In this document: positions 24,781 to 37,200 of the stretch, one piece after another
How the letters are laid out: the number at the start of each line of letters is the position of its first letter
Numbering within the stretch: position 1 is the first letter of the stretch
Assembly: GCA_003344405.1 (NCBI GenBank)
Contig: NOWV01000036.1
Span: 186,001 to 250,000 of the forward strand
DNA from: Trichoplax sp. H2
Taxonomy: Eukaryota; Placozoa; Uniplacotomia; Trichoplacea
Direction: 5' to 3'
DNA: 64,000 nt
Program-made: the position numbers and the translations under genes
Notes under the pieces: generated by a model
Seen by the model: only the letters and a program-made list of their open reading frames with translations
What the model was told of the DNA's origin: nothing
The model's database searches: none

Positions 24781-25666
24781 ACTTAATTAAGTAATTCTAA
24801 CTATAGACTATTTCAAAATGCACTGTCATTTGCTGCTGCAAGGGGTTAAGTATAAGAGACTACGACAAGAAGCTAGCAAAAAATGCATTGTCATTTAGCA
24901 AGCTGTACGTGATTGAATATATAAGGGACTACTGTAAGAATCAACTAGCTTAAATACTGAAGTACTGCCATGGACTATTTAAGAATGCACTGCCATTTAG
25001 TGCTGTGAGTGATAGAGTATCCTAGCCTGTTCGTCAGAGTCGTATGCTGTAGGTCATATATCTCCATTTTGCAGATACATCTACTTAATTAAGTCTAACT
25101 ATTTCAAAATGCACTGTCATTTGCTGCTGCAAGGGGTTGAGTATATGAGACTACGACAAGAAGCTAGCAAAAAGTGCATTGTCATTTAGTGAGCTGTACG
25201 TGATTGAATACATAAGGGACTGCTGCAAGAATCAACTAGCTAAAATACTGAAGTACTGCCATGGACTATTTAAGAATGCACTGTCATTTAGTGCTGTAAG
25301 TGATAGAGTATCCTAGCCTGTTCGTCAGAGTCGTATGCTGTAGGTCATATATCTCCATTTTGCAGATACATCTACTTAATTAAGTCTAACTATTTCAAAA
25401 TGCACTGTCATTTGCTGCTGCAAGGGGTTGAGTATATGAGACTACGACAAGAAGCTAGCAAAAAGTGCATTGTCATTTAGTGAGCTGTACGTGGTTGAAT
25501 ACATAAGGGACTGCTGCAAGAATCAACTAGCTTAAATACTGAAGTACTGCCATGGACTATTTAAGAATGCACTGTCATTTAGTGCTGTAAGTGATACGAG
25601 TATCCTAGCCTGTTCGTCATAGTCGTATGCTGTAGGTCGTATATCTCCATTTTGCAGATACATCTA
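24781..25666. repeat. 291-bp tandem satellite, three copies
   Basis: Three head-to-tail units begin at 24811, 25102 and 25393 (the anchor TTTCAAAATGCACTG recurs at exactly 291-base spacing), ending near 25666. The units are nearly identical. A shorter, diverged fragment lies just upstream (about 24705-24755, TTTTGCAGATAG). Each unit contains three variants of AATGCACTGTCATTT with short inverted arms AAATG/CATTT, and one AGTACTGCCATGGACT. No coding frame runs through. Confidence 0.9.
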
Positions 25667-26545
25667 TGAGATACGGCAATATCAGCCATCGTTTTACTCT
25701 ATTGTCTAGTGTACCCATACAGTACTACATGAACTGTATAGCATGTTCACCTTCGTTTTAGAATTTTGATGTAAAAAATCGACTTCCTTTGTTGCAATTA
25801 TTATTATTAAAGTGATTTCAACATGCTAGAATAAAATCGATCCAGTTTTGATATTGATGATAGCATTTAAAAAGAATTCTTCTATTCTAAAGCGAATGCA
25901 AACACGCTCAGCGTGATCTTTTTCCAATTCTTGAATATGAAGTTAGACACTTCAGTATTCGCCATTTCCACATATCCAAAATTGACCGGATTTTGCCAAG
26001 AAAGGGCCCGCATATATATAAGAAGTGCTAACGCATCGGATTGGAAAAGGATCTTACTGTTCACTGCACAGCGAAGCATCAGGCGCTACTTCAGTACCAT
26101 GGACTGCTGGAAGAAAATTGTCTACTGTATGTACTGTAAGGTGCTTCTAGTGGACTGTAACATGCAATAAACAACATTAAAAATGCTTCATCATCGTTAT
26201 CATCACGTGATCGAAAGAAGGATTCTACGGTAGGGTAGTGCTCATTTCTGACCCCCCAAATGAATAAACAGTATGGGCATTGAACGCTTCGCTGCGTTGC
26301 CTGTGCGGCAAGGCTACTTCCCATCGATTGGCTCAAGATGAATCGATGTCAACCGTGGAGGTTGACCTCTATTGTGTCTGGTTTTTAGCGCATGGTCAGT
26401 ACAGTAGAAATTGGCTAGCCAATAGTTGGAGGTGAGCTATTGGACTTGCTGAGTCATAAGTTAGCAAATCCCAAGCTAGCTGTTTCCAAAGTGTTGAAAT
26501 CGATTTTCTCGTTGGATTAGGATCACTTTAAGACGCTGTTGGATC
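25667..26545. other. Upstream region of copy 6, locally richer in GC
   Basis: No gene supported. Overlapping open frames on both strands at 25882-26336 look like chance. The stretch 25880-26340 is visibly less AT-rich than the flanks and contains a further CCATGGACT motif (26098 area). Confidence 0.45.
26411..26443. promoter_or_regulatory. CCAAT-type inverted repeat cluster before copy 6
   Basis: TTGGCTAGCCAA (26411-26422) is a perfect 12-bp palindrome. It overlaps CCAATAG (26419-26425), which pairs with CTATTGG (26437-26443). That gives CCAAT boxes in both directions within 33 bases, about 100-135 bases before the ATG at 26546. A NF-Y type promoter element is plausible but untested. Confidence 0.4.
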
Positions 26546-28231
26546 ATGTCTACCAAGAAAGAAGTGACTAGTTTTAATGGCCGAGTTTCCAAGGATGGAT
26601 CTGGCGAATTCCCAGTGGCCAAGGGCAGATATCATTTATACGTTAACCCTGGTTGCCCTTATGCGCATCGAGTCATCATCATGAGAATGTTAAAAGGTTT
26701 GCAAGATGTCATCAGTATGGACACCACCCACTGGTATGTGCATGAAAATGGTTGGCTATTTGACGATACGGAAGAGAATTGCACCAAAGATTCCATTAAT
26801 GGCTTTAAATTCCTTAAAGAAACTTATATGCAGACAAATCCCAACTTTAGCGGTAAAATTACCATCCCTGTGCTGTATGATAAGGTCAAGAAAGTCATCG
26901 TCAACAACGAATCTGCCGAAATTTTGGAGATGTTAAACAGTGAGTTCAATGAATTTTGTCCAACTCAAGAGCAAAAGGACCTCAATATATTCCCTAAGGA
27001 ACATGAAGAAGCTGCCAAAGAATTACTATCATGGATATCACCGTAAGTACTGTGATGTTGATCGATACTGATGTTGCATTCCTGCTTCGTGCAGATACAA
27101 CGCCAACTGTTCCGAGCCACTAAGGTTATACAGCTCTGTAGACGATCAATCAGTTATCCATTGGATTGACCTCAGATCATATTCCATTTCAAATGTCGTC
27201 ATGATTGCTGTCTGTATGCAAAACCAACTACTTTTTGCATTCAAATGAACGCAACATTTTAGTCGCAGTAACGATGTATTGACACATTCTTATGATTTAG
27301 CCCCTTGTCCTACTGGACAAGTGGACAGTGCAGATTTCAGACGAGTGTTGTGAATGCAAATTTCCAAATGATGATTCTGTATTGATCAAATAGGAATATC
27401 ATTACTGGACCTTATCGTGTTGGATTTGCTACTTCGCAAGAAAATTACGACAAGGCTAGCGATTCCCTGTATGAAAATCTTGACCGATTGGAAAAACACC
27501 TATCCAAAAGTCGCTACTTGACCGGAAATTCATTCACACATGCGGACATCAAGTTATTCGTAGCATTGGTTCGCTTTGATCTTGCCTTTTACACAATCTT
27601 CAAGGTTAATATTAGTATTGATGAATTAGTGATTCACAGTCAGAAAATGACTTCAATTAATTGAAAGATTATGGCTACTAATTACTACAATGCAGTAGTG
27701 CCTACATACATGATAGCAACCTTTGATAGTGTCCTTTCTCATTACTATAAAGTTGATAGTATACGCCGCTGATAGCAATACTTTTGCAATAAAATTGAAT
27801 TTATTATTGCAGTGCAATTTCAAGCGAATCGCTGACTATCCAAATATCTGGGGTTATTTGCGAGATCTTTATCAAACTCCCAGCTTTGGAGATACGGTCA
27901 ACGCTGATCACATCAGGAAAATGTACTTTGTAAGTATGCCTTGTTTTCAATGTCAAGGATACTTGTAATAACTGGAAATCATTAATATTAATGCTTAACA
28001 AGCATTTCATGGGATATTCATGACATTGAATCGCTTATATTACCTAACTCAACTACAATCCTACCATTGCAAGTCCTTGATCGCAATGAATGCAAACATG
28101 TTGAACAACTCTTTTTATCCTCTATATTATAGTTGAGCGACCGAAAGCAGAAACCAACTAACATTCTTCCCAGAGGACCCGTTGTTGATTTCTCAGGCAA
28201 ACATGGACGTGAAGCTTTAGCATCAGCATAA
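26546..28231 (+). CDS. Xi-class GST / hydroquinone reductase-like, copy 6 (CPYA)
   Basis: Exons 26546-27042, 27394-27604, 27813-27929 and 28133-28231 join in frame to 307 residues, with the same exon 2-4 lengths as copies 3-5. The active site is NPGCPYAHRVIIMR with Cys37: Tyr replaces the family Trp but His is kept. Pocket tyrosines are Tyr173 (ITGPYRVGFATSQENY) and Tyr274 (IRKMYF). Exon 4 begins LSDRKQKP and ends GKHGREALASA, as in copies 3 and 4. The exons look richer in GC than copies 3-5, and the upstream region lacks the 77-bp block and the palindrome. It may represent the older relative from which copies 3-5 arose. An AATAAA lies at 28505. Confidence 0.93.
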
Positions 28232-31200
28232 AATGAAAGTAAACTACTTATCTTAGTAGGCGATGTCCATTAAGGGTCTTCTATGATTCACTTGAATCTG
28301 TTATGAAAGGATTGCAGTCATGATTTGTTTGCATTAACAATATGATTTCTGTATCTATAGAGTTAGGAATGTAGCTTAGCGAGCAATAACCAATAGCTTA
28401 ATTATTACTGTTTCTACAGATAGAACATTTAGTGAGGTAATAAATCATATAATACCACTTGCACTGTATTTGATTTTATCCAAGACATCATACTGTATAT
28501 TCAAAATAAAAATTCTAGTTAAAAATTAGATGTTCAACTGGAGTAGTTTTCTTGCCTTTGGAAACATGGTTGTTATTAAATTGCTGCTTCACATAGACTA
28601 AAATTTTTTCTACTACGTAAACACCAACCGATACATTAACAGTCACATAATACGCATCTCGAATACGAATATTGGACCATTTAGATTGCTAAAATCTTTC
28701 GTGCTAGTCTTGCTAACCTAGATGAATTCATAATTTAACTTTCTAAATATCTTCAGTTATCAGGAAATAATGGTGAATATGACTATTGTAACATTAGGGA
28801 ATCTAAAGTGGCTGCAATCTCTCCTGCTAGTCCTATTAGCAGAAATGTAATCATCACTGAATTACTTGGATATCTTTTAGTGATCCGAATATATCGGTGA
28901 ATTCGTAGTGCTTGTCCAACTTTGCTTCGTGTAGGATATTGCTGCATGAGAAATTCAGTTGCATCGTATTTGATATTGCAACGTCGATCTTCTTAAATTA
29001 TATTACGGAGCCATATCTTAGTTTCACTTTCAAACAAGCAAAGCATAGAATTTATAAACTGAATACTCCGGCCATTTCTTCGTAATGTTATTTTACTGTT
29101 ATCTTCTATAAGCTTGTTCTTCCTTAGCTAATTGCAGTAAATTAACTGGATAATAAATTCGAATATTCTTAAATTTTACAACTATGGTAATGAAAGCTAA
29201 TAATTGTTAGAGTGCACAGAAATAACTGTCATTAATTACAGTAACATACCTGTAGTTTATTCCGCTCATGGTCATCATTCGGAGCTTTGATATATCTGCA
29301 TTTCTTGTGCTCCAATACAGGATAGTGTACGGCAAGAATATTACTACAGCCAGAGAGCATTGCAGATCCGAAAGTTAATAATTGGAAGAAGTCAATTATT
29401 AGTTATTCTGCTAAGGATATACTGAATATAATTATCAATCGAATATTCATCAAAAACATCTAGCCAATCCCCAATATCTGCTTATTTCATAAACCGTGAT
29501 TAATAATACAAGAAAATCAGGGCCGTATCTCATGCCTCAACATGGAAGGATGTTCATAAAATCTATTTATTTAATTTGATTAGATAGGCTGCATTACGGC
29601 CAACGTATGAGAAGATTAATTAAGTAGTAAGCAGGATCGTGGCTAAACTAAAGATCGATCTATATTACGAATAGATCACTCGAAAAATTTGGTTAACTTT
29701 CGTAAATATTTAAATCGGCTACAATATAAGTTCCCTAGTTTTGATGGATATATCCACCACGTTCGTGTGTATAGTCTTGGCTTATGCACATCTGGCTCTG
29801 TGTAGTTATGTACTGTTTTACTATATCTTCTACTGTAGGCCGTTAGGGCAAAGCGTCATAGCCCAACTGAATAATTATCGTGAATTGCGAGTATTCCATG
29901 CATGGAATTTGATTATTAATAAATTATTTAAGGTAGCTACAAAAGCAGCTGCTAGTATTACTGGATTCCATTGTCCATGTATGTGTGGTATATTTGACTT
30001 AATGCGATCACGTACTATTTTATTTATCTTCACAACAATTCTAAGTAATAGCAGAAAAATAAACGATTGATTACGTTGATATAACATCGCGAACCATTAT
30101 TTCTCACTTTACCATTGTGCATTCATTCAACATAATGTTTATACCTTTATCAGATTTAAATAGGCAACATAAATAAGACATTACCACCATAAGTTCTAGA
30201 TTTTGGAAGCATTTCCCATTATGCTAATCCGATTAAGTGCGATCACGTACTATTTTATTTAAATAATCTTTCGAACAATTATAAAAAATTAATAATAGAA
30301 AAAATAATTCATCACGTTCAAATGACGACATCAACCATTATTTTTTATTTTGATACTGGGCATTAAACTAAATCTAGTGTTTATGCCTTTATCAGTTTTA
30401 AATAGGTTATATAAATAAGACATTACTACCATAAATATCTTCATTTTGAGTTGATTGATAAATAAATTACAATAACTTTATCTGAAGTAATTTGTACGTC
30501 AATCATAGTTCCGCTAAATAATAGTTCTAGGAATTTTCAAAAAAAAGTATCATCAACCTCATTTAACTATAAATTATATTCCCGTATTACCAGAATATTA
30601 CATGCGAATTAGCGCAACCGCGCAACTGATTTATTATTATGCAGCATAATATATAATTTTAATTTATAGACAAATGCCAAAACATCATATATTATGTTTA
30701 TTGTGTATGCTAAGCTTATTGTATTTAAATAATATATTTCCATGGACATTAAATTAAAACTAAGGCAATCGAATATTATCATCTATGCGCTATTAAATGT
30801 TGATTGACAGCGCAATTATGAATTACTTTTATTTTAATCATATGAAGCGAATAACTTAATCTAGCTTTAAAATCTGAATTGATAGTTTTCTTTTCAACTG
30901 GAGTGTAATTATATTGTACTATTGTATTTTAATTTTTCTATTTGATATCGTCCTTTAAGCTGTTAGAATAAAAAGCTTCAGACATTATCATTTGTCGTAA
31001 CTGAGTAGACAACAAAAGCAAATCAGTTTCTTAATCATCAAATTTAAATTTTTCAATACCTGTATTGTCATCATCCTTTAATCTAAGTATCTTGCCATAA
31101 TTCTGTTATAAATAGTATATATTGTTGCATATCTTCACATATCTATTTTAATAACGCAAATCCTTTTGGATATTCGTCACCATCACGATGCTTCTATTGT

Positions 31201-34200
31201 TAATTGGTTAAGCGATACTTTTATAAGTAGCATCATTAATACTGTTTATCAAAATAGCTCGTAACTTTTTAACAAAATAGATAAAGTTACCGAATTGGCG
31301 ATTTAATTTTGCTTCTTCGACCAAAAATAGGCATAGAAAATACATAGCTATTTATATTTAGACTTAAGAGAATTCAACAATACCTACAGTATATATCGCT
31401 GGCTTTGCTATTTTTGAAATTATATAAATACAGGATTTGCTGCTAGTATAGAAGGAATCTGCAAGCATTACAACTGTAATCTAATGGAAACTGGAATGAT
31501 TTTTTATCTGTATGGGCAAGTCAATTCCAGCATATTAATTATTTTATTTTTGAAACTGTAGCATGAATGAACTCAGTTATAAATCAATTCTAATTTTAAA
31601 GCCATTATTATTTGGATACCCTAATGTAGACTTTAGTCAGTAAAGAACAGAATTGGGTTCGAATACAGAAAAAGCGTATCTGACTGCAGTTTAGAAGGAT
31701 GCACATAGGTTAGTAAATGAAATAATTTTTGCTGCGGAATTTTAAAAATGATTGACTTCTGTTTTATCTCATTAGCTTAGAGAAGTAAAAATTTAAAATA
31801 GCTGAATGTCATCGTAAATAATCTGCGCAATTCGATTAAAACAACAATATTTAAAAGTAACTATTAATAACTTACTACAAAACAATACGATTAATAATAT
31901 TTCGTCTCGTAAATATAGCCGCCTTAGGTTACTTAAGCTCATTTATTACTATCAAAGCTGTTACTTAGTGTTACTTCCTGTTTAATATTATTTGCTATAC
32001 TATGATTGTTATTTCTATACAGCGTTTATAGTAAAGAATGTTGTAAACAGAATACATTACGTCAATACTGTGCAATCAAGAACAGAGCTGATGTTTTGCT
32101 ATTTACTATTTATTATCTAACAATTTACTTAATTAATATTACTATTTCCGATTTGACAGTTGCAGCGCAGATAAATAGCCATCAATCAAAAGAAAAACAT
32201 TGGTTTATTGTGCTACTAATAAGAAGATTACGATTAAATTCCTTTACATTTACTTTATAAGTTATTGTCTTGTAAACGAGTACTGAATAAAAAAATTAGG
32301 CAGTTATCTAATTGGCTTGCTGTTATATTACTAGCATTTATATTGAGTAATAATATAATTCACATAGGATTAGACTATTATTTATTACTGTACTATTCAC
32401 TTATATATGTATTCTATTCTTCTTCGTTTACCTTGACTGAGTAAGATTATAAGTAAATTATCTATATCATTCATATTATAGATCAAGGATAATAAGGTGT
32501 CAATCAAGTCAAGATGCTGTTTATCATTAGTACTGATTGATAGCCTATAGAAATGAAAGCGATGCTATTCTTTTCCGTAAATATGATTGATCGATCAAGT
32601 TACAAATCAAGATATTAAGTATAATATGTGTGCGTACTCGATCCTACAAAAGCTCAACATGCAATAGTTTCTTTCAGATTACATGTCCGATATGATATTT
32701 GATTGACATATTTCGTAATTTGATTGCTATATCCTTTGTGTAAGTAGTAAACATAGAGTAACTTCAATTTTCATTTACCTTAATCTTTTCCTTGATTCTA
32801 CGAACGTATCGGAAAACTATTAAGAGAGTAACCATCTAAGGAATAAAATTAGAAAGGAATAGTAGCGCCAGTTATAAGCATTAAAATACTGTTACCCAGT
32901 TATCCAGGATTGGATATGGAAAAAATACTTTCATATTGATTGTATACTACAAGCATCTTTAGTTTTTCAAATGCAAAATTAAAATTATGTTCAGCTTGCT
33001 TAGGTAAAAAGTTAATTTCTAAATCTCGTACAGTTTTGCGCTTAAAAATGTTTGGCTGGAATAAGTGGAGCCAACAGTTGATAATTAAACTACTGAAACC
33101 AGATTAATTCTGATTGTTTATGAAAATACCTCTGATAAGACAAATGACTGCGGCTTGAGGGAGAAAGTCTGGTGTAGTAGTTATCGCACCTGATATTTTG
33201 ACTAGCAGTGAATATAAGGCCTTTAAGGCTTTCCATTTTCAGTCATTTCGTAATTTTAGTAGAACGGAGCTAATCGTATAGAATTGTTCAATTTTGATTG
33301 TAAATGACTCAAACCATTTGCACTTCTAATTGCCATTAAAATTTTATTGAGTCGTATTTTTTATTTTTTTAATAATATTTAATTTAGTTGATTCTGCTAG
33401 TTATCTAATCACGACAGACTTCATATTTTTAAGATTTTGAAGATTCAAGTGTATTATATCTTTTTATTTAAATAATACGTATTTTAACACTTGCAGTCTA
33501 GTGAAAATATTTCTTGATTAAAAATACTTGTTAATGGAAGTCAGCACTTGAAGAGATTCAGAAAAAAGATAAATATCGGAAATATGAGTATATTTACCTG
33601 TATATAATACAACAATATTTCCAATTCTTTAATGGATTAAATATTTAAAAGTGTAATTAGATTGTATAGGATTAGTTTCAGTCGTAATTTGATTTGCAGT
33701 AACTATTTTAGAGAGATATAAAACGAATAGGACATGTTATCGTGGTTACTTAACAGAAATACTGAATTATCTGCAACGAGATAATGTTATAATTTTCATT
33801 TACACTTGAATATCAGGTAAATGATCTTTTAGAGTTGTAAATGAGGATTCCGAACAGGTTCTTTGTGTAATCTATTTTAATAATATCAATCATTAAAATA
33901 CGCCTTATTGCCTCCTTTAGGATTTCAATCCATAAGATTTATGACAAGATTTATCCAGCACATGCTCGAGATCAGTGTCAAGGGCGCAGATATTCCTTCA
34001 ATTTATCTGCTAGTAAATTCACATTTTGTTCAATTTCTGGCGTGTATGATACAATTGATTCAACTGTTAAGATATACAATGTTTTTTCTAAAATAAATGT
34101 TCTCAATTTTACTAATGAGTATATCAATACACATTTAGAATAGCTACCACGGTAAAATAACAACAGCACTTAGTGCTGCTAACAATAATACTTTGTATGG

Positions 34201-37200
34201 TTATTCCTTGAAAAGGCTGTCGAAGAAAATTCTATTACAAATTGAATATATCTGGTACTATCCACAACCAGAAATTTAAGAAACAGAATAAAGATTGCAA
34301 TCTTTTGCATTGTAAAGTGGATGACAGTTAACATATATATATATTTGTTTCGAGTTTTACATTGCAGAATTACTAAGAAAGTATCCTTATGCTTATGGCA
34401 AGCTTTCATATATGGCAATTCCTACTGCAGCTATAGTTTTACATAACCCTTAGCTATGCCTCTAGGATAAATTTAAGTCTACATTAATTATAATAACATA
34501 CCTCAGAAAGATAATCTATAGAAGAAGCTTCTATTAAGATCGTTAAAGTTTAAATGCTATAATGAAATTAGTGTGACCTTAAGCTGGATCCTCCGCTGCA
34601 ATCCATGTATGAGGCGAAATTACACAGACCTTACCCTCTTTAAACATTTCCAAACTAAATTAAATAATTCTTCGTAACATCTTTCCATTCAAATATTTCT
34701 TTTAAACAACAACTCTAGCTGGTCGATTTTAGCTATACTTGAAAATTGCCAAAAGTTACCCTCAAAATTCTCGCCCTTGCAGATATTCCAACTTTTAATA
34801 CTTCCTTAACATAATAACGTCGTAATATTTGCGCTAGCTATCATCTTTGAAATTTTACCTAGTTACTAAAATATTCATACCATCATTCTCTATTAGGAAG
34901 TTTCTTTTCTTACCTAATCTGGCAATTTACTTAAAGTTTTACTATCATTCGCTTTAGTATAGAATTAAGTTTAATCTGATAAGCAGCCGCTTCAGTTACT
35001 GCAGATTTATGTCCCACGACTTAGCTTATCACTGATTTCTTATCAAAACTTCATGAGCGTATATTTGCAGCGTGGAAATTGTAGTGATCTCTATGATTAA
35101 TTTCGAACTGTAGTAAAGAGTTAGCTCTTATTCCTAGACCTCACTTGTGCTGGTTTAAATCAGGAAATGCCTAGTGAAAATCTAGAATTTCTAAATCGTA
35201 CAATTGACTAGTTGATGACCTAGTGGATAAACTAGTTCATCATAACATATAGATACACCAAAACTATAGCTATCATAAACTATAGCATCAGGCATAGGAT
35301 GCGCAGTAAAGTACCTAAAGTAACTTAGATGACGAAAGTTTACGGTGTCCTACCTGAAAATCGAACTGAAAGTGAAGTAGATGCTAAAATTTCGCAATTT
35401 AATAAGGTTGATGATCAAATATTTATTCAGAGATGGATAAGGATCTACCCCTTCCAAGTTAGTGATATTTACTAATTTAATAACAATTACTCATCTTGAC
35501 TAAATAGCTTACTTTAATTTGATTTTTCGTTTGCTAACTCTGGTGCAAATTAAAAATTTTAAGGGATTATAGTGAGCAAAAGTCTAAGTACAGTACCAAT
35601 CCAACATACAAAAATATTGCGAACGCTCATAAAAAAAGTATTTTCGTTAGTAGTTCATCAATATGGGATTACTTCATTTAAATTATTTTCATTAGTCTGG
35701 TGCTTACCAAAACAGTCACAGTAAAAGAATTGAATCTTTGTTTTTCAAGCAATAAATAAGTAAATTTGGCAATGTTATGACATATTAAATTAAGAGTGTA
35801 GCTTCAGCATTCCTTCTAGCCCAGCAATGGAATAAAGAGATATCGCACAAGTTCATTTACTACTAAATTCATAGATCTAGCCTAATAATAAATAAATTAT
35901 GAACAGCGAAATAAATAGACTGGCAAAACTTGCTTAACTGTTCACTTTATTATTCATGAGAAAGATGATTCTCTGTGTACTAACTTCTTGTTTTTAAATG
36001 ACAGGGCCAAGTTACAGTGTCTTTCATTATTCCCTAAATTTCGACATTGATATCAATTTTTTAACTAATGTTATACATACGTACGTAATAATTCGTGGTC
36101 TAGACATAAGAACCGAATGTTTAGCATTATACTTTGTCATAATTGAGAGGCAAAAAGATTAAACAGTAAAAAGTATGACGACCTTTATGTTACTGTCTGA
36201 TTCCATGACTGATTTGGCTTTTAAGAAAAATATAAGTGAATACATTGTTTAAATTCTGTTTACCAAAAGTTAATGTCTCTTAATCCCTAGGAGAAATTAG
36301 CACTACTAACGGCAAGTAATATTAGGATATAATAGTACAGCCGAATATCTAAGAAAAATCTATGATAGAGCAAAACAATGATAAAGATGACGATGGAATT
36401 GGAATAAATTTTAAAGATATGTGAGCATTGATTCGTTAAAAATTTGGACTTCACAAGTATATCGGATTACAATTTCTACTACTTCAAATTTTGCATTTAC
36501 TAGATAAAATTCTCTTGATCAATCTATGATGTTGTTTACTTAAAAGATTGACAAGATATAAATTATTGTTGATATATTTATTACTTCTGGCTTAAGGGCC
36601 TTAAGAATGAAGGCCGCATCTGACACAGTTGTGAAAGATTTAAAACCACATTACGTCAATAGACCGCATTCATACCTTATGCACGTGATTTTTGTTGTCA
36701 GAATGACGACGATATTACTCAGAAATATAGCATTTATGCAATGCTAAAAAATTATACGTAGCAATTACCAGACATTAGAGCGAACTGTAATATTATTTTG
36801 TTTACCAGACAATTAGAGAATGTAAAGATATAAATTCTTAATAATTAATTAATCATGCGGCATGTGAATGATCACTGTTTAGCGGCAATACTGTATCTAC
36901 AAATAAAGAAAAGAATTCAAGAAGGATTATTGTTAATAAATGACAGACATTTAAGATTCGTTGTTGAGTGCAATTTTGAAGTTAACGCTGTCAAATTCTC
37001 ATCAGATTCGACATATCATAGAATTACGACGAAGTTTACATTATCTGCTCAAATACGCTTCGTATTGATGATTAATACGTACTTGTTTATCTCATTTAGT
37101 TCGAAAGCTGTTTTAGGGCTATTTAATGACTTAAAATTAAAAATATTAAGGTTTGATAACTTGTTTTCCATTTAATTATGTAAAATATAATCTGGCTAAG

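Noticed and set aside
26091-26336. 81-codon minus-strand frame with a CPYC motif before copy 6
   Set aside because: Overlaps an opposing open frame. The cysteine pair is isolated and the region better fits promoter DNA of copy 6.
29741-30070. 109-codon open frame with hydrophobic stretches
   Set aside because: It overlaps the start of the diverged tandem duplication, an opposing open frame covers the same bases, and there is no recognisable domain or clear splice context.
36855-37175. 106-codon open frame
   Set aside because: Random-looking composition in AT-rich DNA, no motif, no neighbouring exon.
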